NCBI GenBank assembly: GCA_016490735.1
Contig: JAEMWC010000047.1
Span: 46,001-110,000, forward strand
DNA from: Pachyseris speciosa
Lineage: Eukaryota > Cnidaria > Anthozoa > Scleractinia > Pachyseridae
Length of the DNA: 64,000 bases
Direction: 5' to 3'
This document shows, one piece after another, positions 54,586 through 64,000 of this stretch (position 1 is its first letter; each line of letters begins with the position of its first letter). A model generated the notes under the pieces. That model had not been told where the DNA came from. It saw only the letters and a program-made list of their open reading frames with translations, and ran no database searches. A program made the translations under genes and the position numbers.

Positions 54586-56725
54586 CACCGGTCGCGAAAT
54601 CTAAATTAGTAGTTTTCTGTTCCTTGCCGGTTGGTAGAAGTCGCACGAAATTATTACGCTCGCTCTAAGATGACGAGGTATTTTCTAAATTGCTGCTTGT
54701 AGTGTTTATTCAATTGATTACTTTTTTTAGCCGTTATCAGTGATAAAGGTTGGAACGACTAATTTGAAAATTCCTGCGGTGGAATGAGGTCACAGAAATT
54801 TCTCGCCCTGACCAACATGATTGTCTTATTTGAATTGTTCCACGCAAAGTCTGCAACCATTTGTTTTCACAAAAGCTTATAAAAAATAATCTCCTAATTG
54901 TTTGAACTATTTGTGGGAACATTTAAAGTGGTTATCATAACTTTTTACGTGATTAATGACCGTCTTGATATGTTGTTTTTCAAGACTTTGCCTCAGGGTA
55001 ACATAACTTGTTATTCCACCCTGTATCATAATTGGCTTAATTCGTCCGAATATTTTTGGTGCCCTCTGAATAAAATAAATTTGGGCTATGCTATTTTAAT
55101 CCTACAAAATCTGACCGCATAACTCTTTCAGCAATACAAAAAGAAATTTTTCGCCTGACCTCTTTCTTATTTAAGACTGAGACTCTTCCCAAAAAAAGAG
55201 AAACTGCTAGTTTCTGGTAATCAGTTGGAATTTACCCACACTGAAAACGCATCAGTCAGATTCGTTCAACAAGCATTGCTCAGCCGATTTCGGTGTTGAC
55301 ACTGGGAAACGTCATAACCATGATAACTACACCTTGTTATAATCCTGTTTAACAGATCAGCCCTACAGCTGCCATGCCCAATTTTCGTCCCATCAAAGTT
55401 CATTTGAGTCTGTAATGGTCCTTAATAACTGTCTAGTTAGACAACTTTTCGTCATACCACATCACAGTTGGTTAACTATCCGTCTCGACGATTTACAGAC
55501 AAATTTTCGGCTATACCTCCCTGATCACGTCATATAAAATTTGCGCGCCACATCAAGTAGAACGCTTTGATGAATAATCTGTTTTCAGTCCCATAGTAAG
55601 CTTTGATGATAGTCAGCCAACATTTTTGGGCGGAAAATCGATCAATGAGATGCACACCGCGCTCAACAAATATATGAGACGCAAATATGCGTGTTAAACG
55701 CATTTCTGACGAAGCTTTCGTCCTAGAACCGACGCAATTTAATTGTCGGGTGTCTGTTTGTCTAATGACCATGTAGATTAGATATTTTTGGGCCACAGCT
55801 TCGTAGATTGAGGCCTTGACCAACTCTTCAGTGATTCTTCAACCAGCTGACGACCAAATAAGGTAATTTGCTTATGCTTTTGTCTGTGTTTGGTTGGCAA
55901 AACCCTCCGACCTGCCCTGTACTAGGGCCATAAAGTCGTTTTCTTAAAATATTCCTGCTATGGAAAAATGGTGTCACAGATGTTTTCAGTTGATGAGATA
56001 CTTTATTCTACAACATTTGACATAACGGTGTGGATATGCTTTTGAGTATTACTGATCGAAATCGCGAAATCGAAAGGTATACTGAACTGGAAATAATCCG
56101 CCAATCTTTCCTCCTGAAATAGTTTACCCTTGGTTCAGTTCTATATAATGAAATTTTCTTAATATAAATTATAAAAGCTCACAATGCCCTTGATTATTTA
56201 AGTCAAAACAGATATTATCTAGCAATCACGAATCTCTAATCTTTTGGATTAAAGGAGTAATAACTATGTCACTTTACGTTTCCTTTGAAAGAGCTCTAAC
56301 GTCGATTTTGCACTTGTCAATCTTGCCTGTAGCCATTACTTCCTCATTTACTATCTACGTCAATACCGGAGAAATATTGTTTTTACCGCAGCGCAACGAG
56401 TTAAAAGCAATCGATATACGAATTCCGAAATAAATGAACACGTTTTTTGAATTAAATATATCAGGACCAATGGCCAACCACAAGTCGCTGCACATGCCAC
56501 AAGTATCTGCACGTACAGAGCCTTTGTTTTCGCTCATTAGAACTGTTGTTTTGTGGCGCTCTCGTTGCCGTTGCCGTCCTTGTTCCCCTTTTTCGCGGGA
56601 AAAGATAGTCTAAAAATAGATCGGTCTGTAAAAATGCCGTGACATAGGCTTAGTATGGGAGTTGTTTCGGCCTTGTTAGGCCTCATCAGCATGGCATAGC
56701 TACTGCTCAGGCTCAAGTAGTGGGG
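54586..56725. other. Intergenic stretch
   Basis: About 2.1 kb upstream of ankyrin gene A. It has AT-rich unique sequence and short incidental ORFs only. The gene's promoter should be within the first few hundred bases. Confidence 0.5.
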
Positions 56726-57006
56726 ACAGGATGGCCGAGCGGTTAGGGTGATGGATTTTCAATGCGGTAGCCCTGGGTTCAAATCTGGCCGTTAGCTGGT
56801 CTTGTTCTGGGTAGTCCCTGGTCAGGAGCCCATTATGGGCTCCTGCCCTGGTTCAAGTCCTCGGTCATCCTTGTAGATAGCTAACTGGTTTTCTTCCGGC
56901 CAGTTGGGATAATTCTTATCATGTTGAGTTTATTTGAGTTTATTTGTAATGTAAAATTGACTCTGAAAAGCCCCGTGGGGACGAGCCAATAAAGTATGTA
57001 TGTATA
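56726..57006 (+). mobile_element. tRNA-derived SINE
   Basis: The head has Pol III boxes: A box GGATGGCCGAGCGGTTAGGG and B box GGTTCAAATCT (56727-56795), resembling a Ser/Leu-type tRNA. The body contains GAGCCCATTATGGGCTC and CTGAAAAGCCCCGTGGGGA, and the end is a (GTAT)n tail. A working tRNA is unlikely because the 3' acceptor strand is absent. Confidence 0.75.
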
Positions 57007-57030
57007 TAAGTACCCACATATCAATAAAAC

Positions 57031-57285
57031 AAGCAATGAAAACGTAAAGCTTGTGGGATGTGGCTGGAGTGACAAGGATACTTCACAAATTAATGTGATC
57101 AAGTAAGCTGAAGCCACCCTAAGGGCACTAAGGCCTTCTTTGCTATGGTAGATTTAAGGGGTAATACCCGCTACCTTGTGGCCTTAGTGCCCTTATAGTG
57201 GCTTCAGCTTACTTGATCACATTAATTTGTGAAGTATCCTTGTCACTCCAGCCACATCCCACAAGCTTTACGTTTTAATTGCTTA
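57031..57285. repeat. 255-bp foldback with 105-bp arms
   Basis: The left arm 57031-57134 and right arm 57180-57285 are near-perfect complements (AAGCAATGAAAACG...AAGGCC against GGCCTTAGTG...GCTT), separated by 45 bp. It lies just after the SINE tail. It could be a MITE or a hairpin-forming locus. Confidence 0.85.
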
Positions 57286-58610
57286 GTATGGTTGTACGCT
57301 CCTAGTAATGGACTCCTGATATATACAATGTTATCTCACTTACGTTTAGATTTTAAGCAGGAGTGTATGGGCTTCTGTTTGAAGTTATTTTACCTGAAAA
57401 GATGAGAGACAATTCTTAGCTTGTTTTCATTTCTGAAAAAAAAAAAAAAAAAAAAAACAACGAGAAAATCACGAATGAGCTGGCAACCCTCTAGTAGATT
57501 TTATATGAACCCAACGTGAGTGCTAGCCAGAAATCTAACAAAACTATGTCTTCAATTAACGTTTCCCAAAACATATTCCATTTTGAACTAATCAAAAAAA
57601 CTAAGTTGAGCCACCCACCTACCTTTTAAAGATTTAGTTTCACTATCACACGTGTTACAAAGGCTGATGTCTACAGACACTTACAAGCTATATCCAGTGC
57701 AGAGAGCTTATATGTCATCCAAACCAATACTCAACAACTATGAGCCTATGACGGAGAGAAAGAATAGCCTTCACTGCACTTTACTGCTCTGTCAGCTGTT
57801 TCCAGGGCTTCAATCTATCGGAAAGGAACACCAAGGGTCAAAGTCCGTCGAGTGCATGAGAGCCCGATCCGCTCGGCAGCTCTGGCAGTTCTTACCGCCC
57901 GCGTGCGTCCCTAAAGCGTGCACGTTAGGTTTACCATGTTTGCAAAGGGCAGCAGTTTTTCTTCCGGTGCTGTACCCGTCGATGCTGCGGTTTATGATGA
58001 TTCCAGGTTGTGGTTACACTTGATAAAGGAGTGTCTCACATAAACAGAACTGAGATGTCACTAGGCATTGGTCACTTGTAGCGTTGAGATCTTTTCAAGT
58101 AGCTCGTTGATTTGTGAGTTGTTACACTTTGGTTGTGCTTATAACAGCAGATAACAGAGACCTTAAAGGTGGCTTCATAGTTGGTCGTGGGCTTTTAATC
58201 ATCTGATGAGGTATTATTGGCCTCGATCCAGATTTTTGAGATAACAGCATAAATGAATCCATTTTTTCTTTGGCACCATCCGGCTAAGGGACAATGTCAT
58301 CTACATTTAGTAACAAACTAAAAATTTAGAGGACATTTTTCATCGCGATGGCAAACGAAATTTATCTGTGGAATTTCTGTGAATCGTCTATAAGGCCAGT
58401 GCTCGTGGACACTTTTCGGTTGTGAACGAAATGGCCGGAAATGACTATCATCTAAAAGAAATATAGAGATGGGAGTGGTAGTCTATGCAAGTGATTGTAT
58501 TTAAAAGTAAAAGAGCCACGAAAACTATCATCATTTTCAGGCATCTCATTTCATGGGCGTTGGTAAAATCAATTTTTAGCCCTTAAAAGAACCAGTTCTG
58601 ACGAAAATCT
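57286..58610. other. Intergenic stretch with a poly-A run
   Basis: A run of about 24 A at 57436-57459. A 74-codon minus frame (57817-58013) rich in Cys and His is unassigned and bounded by stops. Confidence 0.4.
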
Positions 58611-58679
58611 GTCTGAAAATCTGTGTGAAGGAATACGTGAGTACTTCACTCACGTATTCCTTCACACAGATTTTCAGAC
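58611..58679. repeat. Perfect 31-bp-arm palindrome
   Basis: GTCTGAAAATCTGTGTGAAG... (58611-58641), a 7-base loop TACTTCA, then the exact complement (58649-58679). No mismatch. Confidence 0.92.
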
Positions 58680-59387
58680 ACCATAGGCGGAACCAGACCA
58701 CAGTTCAGTAACCCGGCCCTTAAATTGAAAAGAGGTGCAACGATCACGGTCTCCGTCACTGGTATGGGTGTCCTCCTCCTCTCGGGTGGTGAGCAAAATT
58801 GATACTAACTTAAGTCGTACCGATGTTTCTACGTTCCATTCGTCAAAAGTCTGCAAATTAATTGGTAATTAAGTCATTGAGGCTCAATTGTTTTTGTATC
58901 AAAATCTGCTTTATTCCCTCTGACTGTTGATCTAGATGAAGTTAATGCGTAACAAAGATAAGAAACTGATAAGTTTTACAAAGTTTTAAATTAAAGAGGG
59001 AATGATCCCCACAACTTTGCCCCTAAAATGTAGCTTTTTGTTAAGGGACCGTTCTGGGACCGTTCGTTTTATACGAGGGAGGGATTTGGGAAGCACTATT
59101 TAAAAATCACATGACTCTCCTTCAGCTTGCCATTTTTTTCACAGCTTCCCACCCCCTCCTTAAAGGGGTAGTTTTTTCGGAGGACCACCATTCAAAACAT
59201 TAAGCCGGAGTTTACCTTTTTTATATTTTCTGTTATTCCCTATTTCACGTGATCGTGTTTGCTATGAAGACAATATCTGCAATTTGTATACTACAGAGAG
59301 CTGTTTATAAAAACAAATTAAAAAAGAGAAGTCAATATCGGATCTCCTAGTTATGACTTGCTCTGAGCGTGTGGCGTTTGGACTCTC

Positions 59388-60091
59388 ATTAATTGTCATC
59401 TTCTTCGTCTGAATCGCAGATGAATGCAAGAATGACATCACTTGAGTCATCTTCTCCCCCAGAGTCAAAGGCATCACTGTCATACTCATCATTATCACTT
59501 TTATCCGTTTCGATCACTGCTATCAGCGCTTACCCTGTTGTCATTTTCTGTTAATGTCCTGGCATTTCTCAGTATTGGTTGGCCAGCTCTGAGAGGACTC
59601 GTCAGCTGCAAGCATTAAGAATTGCCTTTACTTTCTCACTCGTGCTGCTCTTCAAATGCTGCTTCAGCCCGTGGTGGTTTAAGCCTTTGTTTAGTTCTGG
59701 AACACGTAGCTTTTTAAGCTTGGTTACATCCTCGCACAGCTCAGTGCAAGGATAATCCTCACATGATTTAGCTTTTGCCCCCCTACTTTCCTTTGCCTTT
59801 TCTTCTTCTCTCTTCTTCCTTTTAAATTTCAGCACTTCAAGATCACACAAACTTTAATTTGACAATAATAACCACAAATTTGACCACAAACTTTGATTTG
59901 ACAATAATAAACTCATCTGCAAATAGAGCAACGCTCGTTGGGTCGGATGAAACCAGCTTGCCACTTCCATGCTCTTTCTTCGCTTGGGCCCTTGGCTGCC
60001 AGTTATCTCGATCGCGCCCTACTTTGGGGGTCTTCTGGTAGGAGAGGAAGTGGCATAGGTTTACAGCTGAATGATCCAGGCAGTTTGACAT
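59388..60091 (-). pseudogene. Coding-like fragments with SAP-like motif, unassigned
   Basis: Three minus-strand open pieces. 60091-59880 reads KTPKVGRDRDNWQPRAQAKK. 59850-59602 has a basic stretch then KLKKLRVPELNKGLNHHGLK and STSEKVKAIL, which fits a SAP-type DNA-binding helix pair. 59520-59388 is very acidic (DSGGEDDSSDVILAFICDSD). They may be parts of one gene or one degraded mobile-element protein. No splice model could be proved. Confidence 0.35.
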
Positions 60092-60185
60092 CTTACAAGG
60101 AAAAGAAGCTTGGCTGTTCTAAAAGGGCGAGTAACTTTTCCATGCCAAGGAACAAGTTGAAGCCAGTGATGGAAGAAAACTGAAC

Positions 60186-60590
60186 ATGTCCATCAAAGAG
60201 CATAGAGGAACGGTGGAAAAGTTGGATGTCATTTTGAAAAATGTGAAGAAACACGATTCCACACTCTTTACGTCCGATGGGCTTGCTTTAAAGCAGGGCG
60301 AAGAATTTGCCCACAGTTTCAAAGGAAAACAGATCGAATGTATAAAAGCTAAGCTGACGAAGGCCACGCAAGACCGGGAAGCACTAGAAAATAAGAGGAG
60401 AAGTTATGATAGCATATTCAAGGGCATGCACAAACAGCCTTCAACAAAAGGAGAAGGAAAAAAGAAAACCGCAGAAAGTGAAATGAAAGAAAGAGGCACC
60501 GCGCAGGGGGAGGGGCTGGGGGGCTTTAGCGCCCCCTCCCCCCACTTTTCAACAATACAATGTCTCGAGGGCAATCGTATGTTAAGTTGA
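60186..60590 (+). CDS. Hypothetical charged ORF, 134 codons
   Basis: ATG MSIKEHRGTVEKLDVILKNV continues with a helical, Lys/Glu-rich stretch and a Gly/Ser/Pro-rich end. Family not recognised. It lies opposite and just beyond the SAP-like fragments. It could be real, an exon, or chance. Confidence 0.25.
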   Translation: MSIKEHRGTVEKLDVILKNVKKHDSTLFTSDGLALKQGEEFAHSFKGKQIECIKAKLTKATQDREALENKRRSYDSIFKGMHKQPSTKGEGKKKTAESEMKERGTAQGEGLGGFSAPSPHFSTIQCLEGNRMLS

Positions 60591-61514
60591 GCTTTGTGGA
60601 TACGTTACTAATTGCCAGTTATGATTAGTTTACTCATTCCAAAATGACCGAAAATGACCATTATTAGTTAGCGCTTGCGCAGAAACGCCGGAAGTGAGCT
60701 TTGTGGATGAAACTCGACGAGGACGAAGAAAAACGGAGCTCATTTTCAAACTCGGGCGGCATTCTTCGCCCGAGTAATGAACAGTGCCTGCCTAAATTGG
60801 AGAGGATCAATTTTACTGCGAAAATTTACCACAAAAAAAGCTAATATACACGCGTAATGCTTATGAAAGCTAGCGCGCGAACAGTATAATTGACACGCAT
60901 ACGGCGATAATTATAAATTACTCTTGGCAATTAAACCTTTATGCCAAGACAAGCCTCCTGCTAACATCTCAAAATCTATGAAACGTGCCTATTAATGACT
61001 TCCTGTTTTTGTGATGATGTGCTGTGAGAATGATAACTGGATTGTTTTGCGCATGCGACGCCTTTGGCTAGAAGTTTCGCTGACCTTGTGGCTACAGGTA
61101 TTGCAGGAATATTAAAAATTGTCACGATAGATTTTGAGATAGCGAAAGAAAATAAGCAACTATTTGGCAAGCAACTACTTTGGCAAGAACGTCTAGACGC
61201 TGAACCAATCGCACGAGGCGCAGGGACTTCAGCCGTTATGACACTCTTCTTTTGTAAGTTATCAGAGGTAAATCGTTATTTGCAATCTCATTTTTATTTG
61301 TCTGTAACAAAACGTGTCAAGAGAGGGCAAAGATAAGGCAACAAAGGGAAGAAAAACACATAAGAAATTGTAATCAAACCAATTTATTGTCCGCAGGAAA
61401 TGAAACTCTAGAAGGTTATAGAAAGCACTTATCTACCGCAGCCAGACGCAGTCAACAAGAAGATTTTTGCGCGTTTGTTTACTGTGGTGAGCAGGGGTCG
61501 ACCAACGTCGCATC
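60591..61514. other. Upstream region of ankyrin gene B
   Basis: No clear gene. The 5' UTR and promoter of the plus-strand gene at 61515 are expected here. Confidence 0.45.
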
Positions 61515-62021
61515 ATGTCCACTGGAATGCGAAAAACAGCTCTGAAACTTCCCACGTTTAAGACCATCAGGCGAAAAGTAAGCGAAACTGGATCTCGTAA
61601 GGAAGAAGAAAAACCTGCAGAAGAGGAGAAAACTGCGAGGAAGAAAAAGAGGAGCTTGTCGCTTGATCCTCAGATTTTACTTCAGTGGGCTTCCACTCAC
61701 AACGACTTGGAAACGCTAAAACGCGTGGTAGAGACAACGAACGTGGACTTAAACGAGCCAGGCGTGGACGGTTTCTACCCGTTACACCGTGCAGCGAGTA
61801 CAGGAAGCTATGAATGCCTCGAGTACCTCGTAACCAAAGGCGCCAAACTCGATGTTCGCAACAAAGATGATTCGTCACCTTTAGAAGTAGCGGTAAGCGA
61901 AGGGGAATTTGATTGCGCGCGGTTTCTTATCGAGAAAGGTGCGAATATCAGTCATATCCGAGACGGTTTCACAGATCAGGATCTGATGCGTGGTAGAAGT
62001 CGAGCCATGACAATTGAGTAG
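61515..62021 (+). CDS. Ankyrin-repeat protein B (PPP1R12/16/27-like), single exon
   Basis: 168 residues. ATG in CATCATGTCC. A basic N-terminus (KTIRRKVSETGSRKEEEK) precedes RKKKRSLSLDPQILLQWAS and three to four ankyrin repeats (VDGFYPLHRAASTGSYECLE, DDSSPLEVAVSEGEFDCARF, LIEKGANISHIRDGFTDQDL), ending AMTIE. The ankyrin block is about 70 percent identical to protein A at 53869-54585. Protein A has a much longer acidic N-terminus, and B has a short basic one. F to L in the KRS(F/L)SL motif further weakens a PP1-docking reading. A cytosolic scaffold or adaptor role is inference. Confidence 0.87.
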   Translation: MSTGMRKTALKLPTFKTIRRKVSETGSRKEEEKPAEEEKTARKKKRSLSLDPQILLQWASTHNDLETLKRVVETTNVDLNEPGVDGFYPLHRAASTGSYECLEYLVTKGAKLDVRNKDDSSPLEVAVSEGEFDCARFLIEKGANISHIRDGFTDQDLMRGRSRAMTIE

Positions 62022-63940
62022 CGAGCGGCAATGGACAATTCGGAACGTTACAAGACTGAAGCTGTGCTGGTTCTTTTCTTTCTTCAGGAATTCACTGCTT
62101 AAGAGATGCGCTTCAGCAAGCCTGTAAACTGACAGCGTTGCTTTTCATTAGTTTTTCAATTAAATCTCGCAGCCACGGATATCGGCTGAGCACAAGTTAA
62201 CAATCTTAACGCACGAAAAAGAGATTGATAAGGACAACGAGTTTATTAGAGTATTAGTTGTAAAATAATTTGCACATGCATGAAGGTATCTGTAATGAGG
62301 GTTTATTGACGTGTTCAAATCGTGTACGTACATCAGTGTTGACGTCATTTTAGCTATCTCTGCTAATGGTTTGCTTCTCTTTATGTAACAAATACTTGTG
62401 TTTACTTGCAATGGCGTCATTTTCATGAAATCATGTTAGTTTAATCGCAATGTTTTCGTGGCCCGTTTTGATTTCGTGATAACACAATGTTAAATGAAAT
62501 CTTAATTTTCACTCCACTTGAAAACTACTTGACGCCCCGGCTCTTTTCAATGCTGCGCAGATGTGATTAACTTTACTTGTCAACAGATCGATCCCTGCTG
62601 TGCTTGTCTGTTTAATTGTTTCTGCAGGCATTTTAGTAATTATAGGGCGCTATTTTTGGTGGAGGCCGGCAAGGTTGGAGGGCAAGATTGGCGCGCGCAC
62701 CCTAAACTGAAAATAGCTGGTTTTCAATTCATGTGAGGTCATTAAAGTAAACAACACAAACGTATCTTTCCGTATTTTCTACAAATCCGTGAGAAAAATC
62801 TTCAAGGAAACATTCACGCTGATATATTGCTTCGCTATAAGAAAAGCTGAACGGTTTGAAGATTTTTGTCCAATACTGAACATTTCGAAATTTGATCTAA
62901 CTCGTGCAAAGCACAAGAATTCTTAAAATGTTACAAAACCGGTAATTTTGCTTTTAGTACTTTTCAGGTTTATAATTCTGAAAAGAAACTGGGAACTGTT
63001 TTGACTTCATAGTTTTGTTTACTTCTTGTACTAACTAAATCCCGGTTCGCTATACTGATGCCCTACAATATGAGAGATTGGCAAGGGACATCCGGCAAAA
63101 TAGCGGAACCACCATGGGCTAACTTTTGTTACTTACTGAAAATTGTCTGCACGATAAATTGATTCAGAAGTGCACAATGGAGCCTGAAATCCTTCTGAGT
63201 TGTTTTCTTACCATCATTAAACTTCCTTGTTTCTGAATCTTGTTCCTCCGTGCAAACTTGTTTTATAATGTTGTTGAAAACGAAGACCGGCATTGAATAG
63301 AGTTTCGGCTTTTTTAAATTTGAAACGAGTTACGTCCCAAGATCCCCCGCCTAGGTTCAAGAGATTAGCGAACAACAACTCGTGCGCTTTCGCTCTCTTT
63401 TTGTTTTAACAAAATACTGCTTCATATTAGAGTCTGGTAGATCATGGCGCTAGCAATGAAGTTCTACCGGCTGAAATTATTAAAATTTTGCCGGATACGT
63501 TGGTAAAAATTTCACCGCTTTCTCCACAAGTAACGAATTGCGTCCGAAAATATGAAATATTTCGCTACCCTTTTTACCATCAGCAAAAAAGATCTCTTCA
63601 GTTTGCTACGTGGCTAATGTCAGAACCGCATTACATCAGAGAAGGAATTTTTTACTCCTGCACGGAGCCGATAACCGCATTAGACAGCTATCGATTTCTC
63701 AGGGTTGTCAACCCCACTTGAACCGGTAAGGCAGTTAGGTCAGTTACGCCTTTGTTCGAGATTATATATTGCACGAGGAGCTGCAGTGAAGAAAAGGTCG
63801 TTAAAATCGGACAAGGTTAAGAAGTTACACAGTCAGGAGGAATTTGTATGAGTTCTTATCGACTGCTAGCACTCCCTATCTAGTTATGGATATTTAAGAG
63901 TGCATGCCATGAACAATGCGGCGAGGCTGCAGCAAGGAGC
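62022..63940. other. Intergenic stretch
   Basis: No recognised gene. A 77-codon plus ORF at 63488-63721 is unassigned. Confidence 0.5.
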
Positions 63941-63944
63941 ACAG

Positions 63945-63993
63945 GGGAAAGGTAGTGGTGGGGGTTGGGGGGGAGGGGGTGGGGTAGGGGGAG
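63945..63993 (+). repeat. G-rich tract, possible G-quadruplex
   Basis: Five or more G runs of three to seven bases (GGGGG, GGGGGGG, GGGGG, GGGG, GGGGG) close the window. Confidence 0.6.
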
Positions 63994-64000
63994 AAAAAAA

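Noticed and set aside
56726..56800. Functional tRNA gene
   Set aside because: A and B boxes are present but the acceptor 3' strand is missing and the sequence continues into a SINE body with a GTAT tail.
57652..58023. 123-codon plus-strand ORF
   Set aside because: No recognised motif. The opposite strand looks equally coding-like in a short stop-bounded frame. There is not enough support for either.

Overview
The window is animal nuclear DNA, most likely from a cnidarian and probably a stony coral. The evidence is spliced genes with GT-AG introns, and LINE, Penelope and BEL/Pao elements whose protein signatures resemble those of cnidarian genomes. I ran no database search, so the species is not established.

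The window is dominated by a tandem segmental duplication. Copy 1 is about 2138-23559 and copy 2 is about 23560-52618. Each copy carries one complete 14-exon minus-strand gene for a lysosomal GH27 glycosidase of the alpha-N-acetylgalactosaminidase (NAGA) type. These span 4633-20602 and 32517-49662. Both encode 543 residues that begin with a signal peptide and end in an unusual Lys/Glu-rich tail of about 130 residues. They differ at about five residues by eye. Most of the long introns are filled with mobile DNA: a back-to-back Penelope-like pair with hammerhead-like motifs, a foldback Mutator-like element carrying a LINE end, a LINE with an intact 563-codon reverse transcriptase ORF, tRNA-derived palindromic repeats and several MITEs.

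The two copies act as natural occupied/empty pairs. Copy 1 has a 996-bp TTAA-flanked element that is absent from copy 2. Copy 2 has a 7.4-kb insertion (a 5'-truncated LINE that itself contains a BEL/Pao element), a 679-bp hAT-like MITE and two extra tRNA-like units. Microsatellites also differ between copies. Either this is a recent true tandem duplication or two haplotypes were joined in the assembly.

Left of the duplication (1-2137) is a minus-strand LINE whose second ORF is split by a 1.06-kb MITE. Right of it (52619-64000) is ordinary unique sequence with two head-to-head single-exon ankyrin-repeat paralogues (53869-54585 minus and 61515-62021 plus), a tRNA-derived SINE, two strong inverted repeats and some unassigned coding-like fragments.
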